A DNA stretch of 64,000 nt from Neocallimastix lanati (nom. inval.) (Eukaryota > Neocallimastigomycota > Neocallimastigomycetes > Neocallimastigales > Neocallimastigaceae), in NCBI GenBank assembly GCA_016946835.1, contig JACVTC010000166.1, forward strand, positions 280,420 through 344,419, in the 5' to 3' direction. Of the stretch, positions 34,094-43,222 are shown one piece after another; the first letter of the stretch is position 1; the number at the start of each line of letters is the position of its first letter. The notes beneath the pieces are model-generated. The model searched no databases. It saw only the letters and a list, made by a program, of their open reading frames with translations, and was not told the origin of the DNA. The translations under genes were made by a program, and so were the position numbers.

Positions 34094-34140
34094 AACTTAA
34101 TATTATTTAACTCAATCTTAAGAGATTGAGACTCTTAATC
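34094..34140 (-). promoter_or_regulatory. tRNA-Lys-derived primer-binding site
   Basis: The plus strand reads TAACTCAATCTTAAGAG then ATTGAGACTCTTAATC, abutting the LTR at 34141. It matches tRNA-Lys from about position 8 to 40. Confidence 0.8.
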
Positions 34141-34348
34141 TGTTAAAAGTAAAAAGATTTTTTTTATTATGTTCTTATTATTATATAAAAGTAGTTATCA
34201 ATAAATTTACTAGCAATATTTAACTATTTATAGCTTGTATTAATTGTGGTTCGATAGTAATATCATTGGTCACTCATTTACACAAAATACATTACTAAAC
34301 CCTTTAAATCTATGTTACACATAAACCTTAATAATTATACTTCTGACA
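34141..34348 (-). repeat. 5' LTR of the non-coding element
   Basis: 208 bp, flanked outside by ATTTT. Confidence 0.9.
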
Positions 34349-34386
34349 ATTTTTAATTGAAAATATCTTTTTGGAACTATTAATCT

Positions 34387-34590
34387 TGTTAAAATATATT
34401 TACTATATTTCATTTTATATTAACCAATCAATTAGTTTAATAAATAATATTCATGTATAAAAGCTTTCTAAATGAATATGTTTTTCTTTAGTTCTATTTT
34501 TATAAAAAAATATATTAATAAATAATAAATATCTATAATATAAATAAATTAAACTATTATTTAATTATATAAACATTAATGTGTCTAAAA
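34387..34590 (+). repeat. 5' LTR of the 34387-40659 element
   Basis: 204 bp from TGTTAAAATATATTTAC to TGTCTAAAA; presumed to hold the promoter. Confidence 0.9.
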
Positions 34591-34641
34591 GATTAAGAGT
34601 CTCAATCTACTAATTGAGTTTGAATTAAAATAAAGTTAAGT
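34591..34641 (+). promoter_or_regulatory. tRNA-Lys-derived primer-binding site
   Basis: Starts GATTAAGAGTCTCAATC directly after the LTR. The complement continues through ACTCAATTAGTAG, matching the D arm, so complementarity to tRNA-Lys (CUU) covers about 30 bases rather than the usual 8-18. Confidence 0.8.
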
Positions 34642-34819
34642 TATAATATAAATTAAATTTTTCTATTTTTACCTTTCAATAAAACCAAAGAACTAATAAA
34701 TTATTATTTTTATTATTTATTGTATTTTATTTATTACCGAATCAAATCCATAAGAAATAAAGATTTTTTTTTAATCAACAATAAATAAAATTATAGTTAA
34801 ATTGTTAAATAATAAAATT

Positions 34820-35056
34820 AATATCATCAAGATGAAAAATTTATTGTCAACTGATGATATTAATATTAAAAGAAAATAAAAATGATATCATCAAGATGAA
34901 AAATTTATTGTCAACTGATGATATTAATATTAAAAATAAAATAAACACAATATCATCAAGATGAGAAATAAATAGTCAACTGATGATACTAATATTAAAT
35001 TAAATTAAATCTAATATCATCAAGATGAGAAATATATAGTCAACTGATGGTATTTA
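34820..35056 (+). repeat. Four tandem hairpin units in the leader
   Basis: Units of about 65 bp at 34820, 34885, 34951 and 35014. Each holds ATATCATCAAGATGA, an A/T loop, and GTCAACTGATGATATT, so AATATCATCA pairs with TGATGATATT. Differences between units lie mainly in loops and spacers, while the stems are kept. Confidence 0.85.
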
Positions 35057-35570
35057 GATAAATTTGAAACTAAAATATTATTAATATAAAAAATATAATT
35101 AAATTAAAGTAATAATAAAAAAAAACTAATTATATGTATTAAATAAAATTTTGAATAAATCACATTATATAATATATCAAATATATTAAAATGAAATTAT
35201 AAAACTAATCAATGAATAAAAAATAAAAAATCTAATCAAATAATAATCAACTTTTATTTAATCAAAATTAATAATAAATTAAATAATATAAATGCCTTAT
35301 TTATTAAAGTTTGGTATTACAATACTAAATGAGATAAAAATAGTAACAAATTAATGAAATCAAATTTAAGTAAAAATTAAAATGAGAATTTTTAATATAA
35401 CAAATTAATACTAATAAATTAATAAAAATTAACAGAATTAAATATTATAATATTTTTTTAAAAAAAAAAAAAAAAAACTACTAAAATATTTTTATTAATT
35501 GAGATATTAAAAAATAGTTATAATTAATTTAAAATAATAATAAAAATTTAAGACTTCAAAAGTACTCGAA

Positions 35571-38500
35571 ATGGCTGGAAGAAGAAGAAACCAAGAACAA
35601 GTTATCAACCTCACCGGAGAAGATATTACACATAACGGAATAACCTTTAATTATTCCGAAAATTTCAACCAAATTACTGAACTAAATACAGAAAACTACC
35701 CTGTTTGGAAAAGAAAAATTCTGTATTTGCTAACAATAAATAAATTAACCAAATATGTCCTTCATCCAATTGTAAAGAAGTTAAGAAAGAGAGATATAAG
35801 AGAAGAATTAACAGATTACCCGGAGGATCAATTTGATAGTTCGTTAGTTTATGAAAAGAACACTAAAAACATTGATATAACTAACGACATCACGGCCAAA
35901 TGGATTATCATAAATGGGCTTGGAGAACAAACACAAAAACTAATAAATGGAAATGAAAAGACCGCTTTTCAAATTTGGAACATCTTCCAAGAATCGTTTA
36001 CCAAAAGCAAGGAAAGAAGAAAAATCGAAATCCAAAACAAAATTGAAACAATGAAGTTTGACACAAAGACCGATATAAATATATTCATTGCCAATTTGCA
36101 AAACTTAATAGACGAACTTGAGAAAATTGACAATGACCTTAGTATAAATACAAAAATCGGCATTCTAAATAGATGCTTACCTGAAGATCTAAGGTGGATA
36201 AACGTCTTTCAACATAAGAGTTGGGAATCATGCTGCTCCTATGTTAAGGAAATCATCCCTAATATCGTTTTATCTAATTTAAAAGAAAAAAATTCCATTC
36301 AGGAAAACAACAATAATAATATTCTCTTCAATGCTGAAACAAGAAATAGTAAGAATTATCGAAACAATAATAGAACTAAAGGTAAAAGAAAAAGTTTTAA
36401 AAGGAGTAGTGGAAGATGTAACTATTGTGGAAGAAGAGGACATTACTTCTATGAATGTAAATTCAGAAAAAATAATTTATATAAAAATCAAAACAAAAAT
36501 AAATTTAATAAAAAAACTAAAAACAAAAGAAAATTTCAAAACGATATTAATTATGTGAACACTAATGATGCCTCTTCAAGTAATTATGACACAATATACG
36601 CAGATGCCTTTACTAAAGATTATAATACAGAAAATAATATTGAATTAAATTACTGTAACGTTGAAAAAGAATTTTTAAATGAAGATAATGACAAAAACTT
36701 TCTTTCATGTTGGATTTTGGACTCCGGTGCTTCAATCAATATCACAAGCAATCTTAATCTTCTAATAGACATAAAAAAATGTAATGAAGAAATTAATCTA
36801 GCTAATGGACAAATAATTACAGCTGTCCATAAAGGAAAATTTAAGGGGTATGTAAACAACAATGAAGTAATACTTAATGAGGTATACTACTCTCCAGCCA
36901 TCAATAAAAATTTAATATCCATATGCAAATTACTAAAAGAAAATTATAAAATTGTTTTTAATAATTCAAATAATAAATCATATGCAATCATTTACGATAG
37001 CAATGATAAAAGAATAGTTAACATCACTGCAACCAAGACTAATACATTTAAAATTTGGTTTTCCAATAATAAAATAAATCTCAATAATAATAACAATCAA
37101 CATAATAATTTAGAAATAAATTTCACTACACCAAATGCAGCAAAGAGATTAAATTTATGGCATAGAAGATTATGTCATTTTGATATTAGTCATATTAAAA
37201 ACAAATTATTAAAACTTAATACACCAGTTAGTCAATGCCCAATTTGTATGAATTCAAAACTTAAAAATAAACCATATAAGCAAGCAACAAATAAGTCGAA
37301 ACATATATTTGAATTACTTCACATGGACTTGGTTGGTCCTCTTCCTGAATCACTTTATGGTAACAAATATCTTTTTACAATCCTCGATGACTATTCACGC
37401 TATGGATGGACTTTGTTTTTAAAATCTAAAAGTGACACCTTTAACTCATTTTACAATTGGTTTTTATGGATTAAAAATAAGTATAATACTAGAATTATAT
37501 ATATTCGAACGGATAATGGTACAGAATTTTGCAATAATAATTTTAATTTATTCTTTAAATCTTATGGTATCAAACATCAGCTAACTGTACCATATAACCC
37601 ACAACAAAATGGAAGTGTGGAACGATTCAATGGCACCCTAATTAATTCCGCCAAAGCTATGCTGAATGACTCTAAACTTAGTCACCAATTTTGGGAAGAT
37701 GCTACCTCTACTGCTAATTATATACATAATCGCATTCCACACAAAGGAATAAATATGAAAATACCTTATGAAATAATTAACAAAACAAAGGTCAACTATT
37801 CAAATATTAAAGTATTTGGATGCAAAGTTTATTTCTTTATTCCTAAAGTCTTTAGATCTAAATTCGATAACAATACTAAACCAGGGATTTTTCTAGGATA
37901 CTCTGAAAATCCATCAGCTTACAAAATTTTAGATATTACTACTAATAAAATAATCCTATCTAGATCTGTTGCTTTTTTCGAATCCAATCCTGGAAACAGT
38001 TATCTTAAAGAATGCTCAACTGAATTTTCCAATTTTATTCCGGATCACGAAATCAGGGGAGATAATACATATAATACATACTATAATAAAAATACATACG
38101 ATACCAATACATATAACATTAATCATAATATTCAACAAAGATTAAATAAAATTGATTATCCAAGTTCTAAAGAATTTTTTAATTCAAAAAACATCCTAAG
38201 TAATTCACCAATATTAAATAATAGCAATATACAAAATATATACGAAGATATAATCAATAAAAATAATCCTAAGAATAAAAGAAAATATAACAAAAAACAA
38301 AGAAATAATAATTACATTAACAATAATAGTAACAATAACAATGAAAATATCAATAATAATAACCATAACAATAATTTCATTAATAATAATACAAATAATA
38401 ATAATAATATAAACAATAATAATATTAATAATAATGACATAACCAATAATAATTTTATCAATAATAATAATATAAATAATAATTATAATAATAATAATAC

Positions 38501-40391
38501 AAATAATAGTAATAATAATAATACAAATAATAGTAATAATAAAATTAGAATTAATAATAATAATATTGAAAATAATAATAATAGCCAAAATAGAGAAGAT
38601 ACTAATAATAAAATAAATGATAATACAGCCAATAAAACAATCAATAACAATAATAATATTGAAAGCAGCAGAGTAAATGACAACACAATTATCAATAAAA
38701 ATTATATTCAACGTAATGGAAACGAAATTATAAATACTTTTTTGACTAATAACAATTCATTTAAATTAAATAATATCGAGACCAATAATAAAAAAAGAAC
38801 TATGAATATTATAAATGAAAGTAATAACAAAAGAAGAAAGACAACAAATACCTTAAGAGAACCAGAAAATTATAAGGACATTCAAAATTTAATTGATAGA
38901 AAAGAGTGGATTAATGCAGTAAATGAAGAATTAAGTAATATGAAAAACTTAAATGTATTTAATACAATTAAATATATACCCAAAAATGCCAATGTAATTT
39001 CCTCACGATGGATTTTCAAATATAAAAGAAATGCGAATGGCGAGATAACAAAAAGAAAGGCAAGATTGGTAGCACGAGGTTTTACCCAAGAATTTGGAAT
39101 AGACTTTCATGATACTTTTGCACCAACGTTAAAACACGACTCTATCAGAATTTTAACTTAAATTGCTGCCCAAAATAATTTTAATATAGAACAAATCGAT
39201 ATAAACGCTGCTTACCTTAATGCCAAGTTAAGTGAAAATATTTATATGAAACCTCCAGAAGGTCATCCAGATTTTAATAGAAAATACTGGAAATTAAACA
39301 AGGCTATATATGGTCTGAAACAAAGCGGAAGAGAATGGAATAAAGAAATTAATAAATTCTTAACTAAAATAGGACTTAGAAGAATGGTAAGTGAACCATG
39401 TATATATGTAAAAAATGGTAAAAATAAAAACATTTTATGTATAGTCGGTATTTATGTTGACGATATTTTAAACGCTGGAAAAGAGAATGAAATTAAAATT
39501 ATAAAAGAATATTTCAAAAGAAAATATAAAATAAAAGAAATTGGAGACGTGGATTTCGTTATCGGAATAAAATTTGTTAAACACAAAAACGGATATTTTA
39601 TGCATCAAAGAAGATACATTATAGAGGTTTTAGAAAAATTCAATATGAATAATGAAAAACCATTAAGGAATACAAAACCAATTACGGACGACAAACTTAG
39701 AAATATAAAGTTTAATCAAACTACCTACCGAAGTGCAATAGGAAATTTACTCTACATTGCTATATGCACCAGACCTGATATTCTATTTTCGGTAAGTAAA
39801 GCAGCACGAAAATCAAATAATCCGAATATGGAAGACTGGAACAATGTCGTACGAATACTAAGATATCTTAAAGGAACAACGAGTTACGGGATAAACTATA
39901 CAAGGAAACTAGGAATAGAAGCCTTTGTTGATGCCGACTTTGCAGGAGACACTGAAACCAGAAGATCAACAACAGGTTTTTTAGTAACCATGGGCAACGC
40001 ACCAACTAGCTGGTGTTCCAAGCTACAACACTGTGTGTCAACATCTACTGCAGAATCGGAGTATTATAGTCTGAGTGAATATGGCAAGCACTGCATTTGG
40101 TATTTAAACTTAATGAAAGAATTATATTATAATATTAAATGTATTAAAATAAAAATAGATAACAAAGCTGTCATATTCAATAGCAAAAATCAATCCATTA
40201 ATCCGAAGACAAAACATATTGATATAAGAATTCATTATATTAGAGAAATAATAAATAAAAATTTTATAAAATTAGAATATATTCAATCTCAAAATAATTT
40301 GGCCGATGGATTCACTAAATATCTGAATAACACTCTTATGGAAAAATTCAGAAATTCTTTGTTATATAAAATTGAGGATTTAAAATTTTAA
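35571..40391 (+). CDS. gag-pol: copia gag-pol polyprotein with one in-frame TAA
   Basis: 1606 codons plus stop in one frame, with a single TAA at 39159-39161 where the sister element encodes Val in RT. In order: gag with GITFNYSENFNQITELNTEN (about 25) and a CCHC knuckle CNYCGRRGHYFYEC (about 283); protease WILDSGAS (about 381); integrase HRRLCHFD..CPIC (about 530) and core HMDLVGPL, RTDNGTEF, GSVERFNG (D about 585, D 648, E 684); an Asn-rich linker (about 900-1060); RT with SRWIFKYKR, FAPTL, IYGLKQSG and YVDDIL (about 1298); RNase H with DADFAGD, STAESEYYSLSE and DNKAVIFNS. Start chosen as the first ATG before the conserved gag block. The stop would truncate RT; the other catalytic residues are intact. 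Confidence 0.92.
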
Positions 40392-40455
40392 TTCTAAAAA
40401 TATAGTTAAAATTAAACAAATGTAACATTGAAACGAAGTTACATTTGAGGAGGAG

Positions 40456-40659
40456 TGTTAAAATATATTTACTATATTTCATTTTATATTAACCAATCAA
40501 TTAGTTTAATAAATAATATTCATGTATAAAAGCTTTCTAAATGAATATGTTTTTCTTTAGTTCTATTTTTATAAAAAAATATATTAATAAATAATAAATA
40601 TCTATAATATAAATAAATTAAACTATTATTTAATTATATAAACATTAATGTGTCTAAAA
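40456..40659 (+). repeat. 3' LTR of the 34387-40659 element
   Basis: 204 bp, no difference seen from 34387-34590; preceded by the polypurine tract. Confidence 0.9.
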
Positions 40660-41533
40660 AATCTTAATATTATTAGAAATCATTATTTATAGAATTATAT
40701 CCTTAATATATAATGTACATTCTTTCTTATTATTCATGTATTGGGTAATATAAATATATCTTAAATTTTCCAATAATTTTTATTTATTTAATATTTAAAT
40801 CAAACTTTTTTTTTTCCAATAATTTATTTAATTAATTATTAATGCACCACTATAGACAATAGTAAATATCTTTATTTGGGAAAGATAATTGTAAATAATT
40901 TTCTTTTATTTTTTTTTTATTTTTTAATTTATTTACTTATTTTTATTTATTTCGTTTATTAAAAGTTATAATAAATATTAAATTTAATGGTAATTGTTTA
41001 TTTCAAGAAAAAAAATTTTTTAAAGTTAAAAAAAGTATATTAAAACTAAATAATAAATAATAAATATTTAAATAATAAGTAATAAATAATAAAATAATAA
41101 ATAATAAATATTTAAATACTAAGAAAATAATTAATTCAATAGTAATCATAATTAAATAATGTATTATATAATATAAATAATTAAATATATGATAAATGAT
41201 GGTACATATAATACTTCCATATTTTATCTAAATAATACTAAATAAAAAGTATTTAAAAGTAAAATAATTAAATCCATTCAATAAAAGCATATTTATTCTA
41301 TTATCTTTTGCTTTATTAATTCTTTATTTTAAGACTAATTCCTAAAAATAATTAGTAAACATATAATAACTTCCTAATTTTACAGGCTAATTAATAACCT
41401 TTAATTATTCTTTTTATTATCTAATTTTACTGGACAATTAGTAAAATTTTATTAAATAAATAATTTATATTCCTATTTATATTAGTTATCTAAATTAAAG
41501 TAATCTTTATAAATAATAATTTTTACTATAATA
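40660..41533. other. A+T-rich stretch; first part continues the interrupted host remnant
   Basis: 40660-40664 is the target duplication. 40665-40745 carries, on the minus strand, the upstream part of the coding remnant described at 30026-30177. The rest is A+T-rich, with no gene. Confidence 0.4.
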
Positions 41534-41822
41534 TGTTAATAAACACACAATTAAGAGACACACAATATTAAGATAATATTAAAATTATGTTTAAGTAAAG
41601 ATGTTTTATATTCCTTTATTATATATTAATATTTATTATTTTAAATATATATAACTAAGTATGTGTGAGCGTATATATATTAAGGTTTTTATTGTTATTT
41701 AAAAAGTTAAAAAAATTTAGAATTATAACTTAAGCACGTTTTATAGTATTTCGAGTATTAATGTATTTGTAAAATATTTGATAATCATAGATTAAATTTT
41801 ATATTAAAATATATTTTTAACA
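41534..41822 (-). repeat. LTR (family E), left copy
   Basis: 289 bp, TG..CA ends. A polypurine-like GATTTTAGGGTGAA precedes it on the minus strand. Confidence 0.8.
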
Positions 41823-41979
41823 TTCACCCTAAAATCTAGCTTCAAAAAAAACTTGATGTAAAAAAAAATGAAGATAGATTTTGAAAAATTATACTACTTT
41901 TAATTTGATTAGGAGAGCTTTCTTAAAAAAAACTTATTATATATAAGAAAAAAAAAATGATGACGCATTTTAAATTATA

Positions 41980-42707
41980 TTATTCAATTTTAGTAAAAAG
42001 GGAAATTCTAAATTTATCCATTAAAGTATTGTTTAAGTATTTCGTGAAACCGTCTGCTAAATTTTCTTTAGTGTTTATGTAACTCAATTTAATTAATCTT
42101 TTATTGACAAGGTCTCTAATATGATGATACCGAATATCAATGTGTTTCGACTTGGGATTAATTGACTGATTCTCACTATTATATATTTTTGCTTTATTGT
42201 CGACAAAAATTTTTACATTATTAATTTTTATTCCAAGTTCATTTAATAAATTCTTATACCATAATGAATGCTTTGCGCATTCGCTCAAACTATAATACTC
42301 AGCTTCGGCCGTTGAGGTAGAAACGCAATGTTGCAATTTCGAGAACCAACTGGTTGGCGTTCTTCCCATCATCATCAGGAATCCTGAAGTAGATTTTCTT
42401 GTGATTGAGTCTCCAGCGAAATCTGCGTCGACATAAACCTTAAGGTTAATACCTTTTTCAATTTTTATACCATAGTTTTTTGTGTACAATAAGTATCTGA
42501 ATATTATAAGAACATTATTCCAATCCTCTAAGTTAGGGTTATTGGATTTTCTTGCTGCTCTGCTCACAGCAAATAGGATATCAGGTCAGGTACAGATAGC
42601 AAGATATAATAGGTTCCCAATGGCACTTCAGTATTTCGTTTCATTAAATTTTATGCATTTCAATTTATTATTTTCTACTTGTATTAAATTTTTTGATTGT
42701 GTAAGTT
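41980..42707 (-). pseudogene. copia RT/RNase H C-terminal fragment
   Basis: On the minus strand from about 42700: KFNETKY, stop, SAIGNLLYLAICT, stop, PDILFAVSRAARKSNN, then DADFAGD, STAEAEYYSLSE, DNKAKIYNSENQS and GFTKYLNNTLMDKF to the stop at 41980. Two TGA stops sit where the sister elements have Arg. The 195-codon open part (42567-41980) is essentially the RNase H domain. Only the last 24 codons are repeated in the other arm (42708-42775). Confidence 0.85.
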
Positions 42708-42933
42708 TCACGAAATACTTAAACAATACTTTAATGGATAAATTTAGAATTTCCCTTCTTACTAAAATTGAATAATATAATTTAAAATGCGTCATCATTT
42801 TTTTTTTTTTATATATAATAAGTTTTTTTTAAGAAAGCTCTCCTAATCAAATTAAAGGTAGTATAATTTTTCAAAATCTATCTTCATTTTTTTTTTACAT
42901 CAAGTTTTTTTTGAAGCTAGATTTTAGGGTGAA

Positions 42934-43222
42934 TGTTAAAAATATATTTTAATATAAAATTTAATCTATGATTATCAAATATTTTACAAATACATTAATA
43001 CTCGAAATACTATAAAACGTGCTTAAGTTATAATTCTAAATTTTTTTAACTTTTTAAATAACAATAAAAACCTTAATATATGTACGCTCATACATACTTA
43101 GTTATATATATTTAAAATAATAAATATTAATATATAATAAAGGAATATAAAACATCTTTACTTAAACATAATTTTAATATTATCTTAATATTGTGTGTCT
43201 CTTAATTGTGTGTTTATTAACA
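42934..43222 (+). repeat. LTR (family E), right copy
   Basis: 289 bp, inverted copy of 41534-41822 with a few transitions. Confidence 0.8.

Larger units (their letters stand above)
30178..34348 (-). mobile_element. Full-length LTR element without recognisable coding (LARD-like), TSD ATTTT
   Basis: LTRs at 30178-30385 and 34141-34348 (208 bp each, TG..CA, about 96% alike by eye), flanked by ATTTT at 30173-30177 and 34349-34353. The 5' LTR is followed by a tRNA-Lys primer-binding site (34094-34140), and a polypurine tract (GAGGGGGAG) precedes the 3' LTR. The 3.75-kb interior has no gag or pol motif in any frame. The open frames seen at 31235-31468 and 33576-33923 are short and biased like noise. 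It fits the class of large retrotransposon derivatives that move with proteins supplied by others. Confidence 0.85.
34387..40659 (+). mobile_element. Full-length Ty1/copia LTR retrotransposon with apparently identical LTRs, TSD AATCT
   Basis: LTRs at 34387-34590 and 40456-40659 (204 bp each, no difference seen), flanked by AATCT at 34382-34386 and 40660-40664. Order: 5' LTR, tRNA-Lys primer-binding site (34591-34641), hairpin leader (34820-35056), one gag-pol frame (35571-40391), polypurine tract TTTGAGGAGGAG and 3' LTR. LTR ends are TG..AA. Identical LTRs point to very recent insertion. One in-frame TAA at 39159 in RT is the only visible defect. Confidence 0.95.
41534..43222. mobile_element. 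Palindromic copia derivative: two 3' ends joined tail-out
   Basis: A minus-strand 3' end (pol end, polypurine tract, LTR 41534-41822) and a plus-strand 3' end (LTR 42934-43222) face away from each other. The arms 41534-42048 and 42708-43222 are inverted copies of about 515 bp, some 98% alike by eye. The spacer (about 660 bp) is RT/RNase H sequence. Both outer ends are the same LTR end (..TATTAACA). Flanks are TAATA on the left (41529-41533) and G plus TAATA on the right (43224-43228), so a target duplication of the whole unit is possible but imperfect. Confidence 0.75.

Noticed and set aside
38214-38711. Minus-strand open frames rich in Ile/Leu
   Set aside because: These are antisense shadows of the AAT/AAC Asn repeats in gag-pol.
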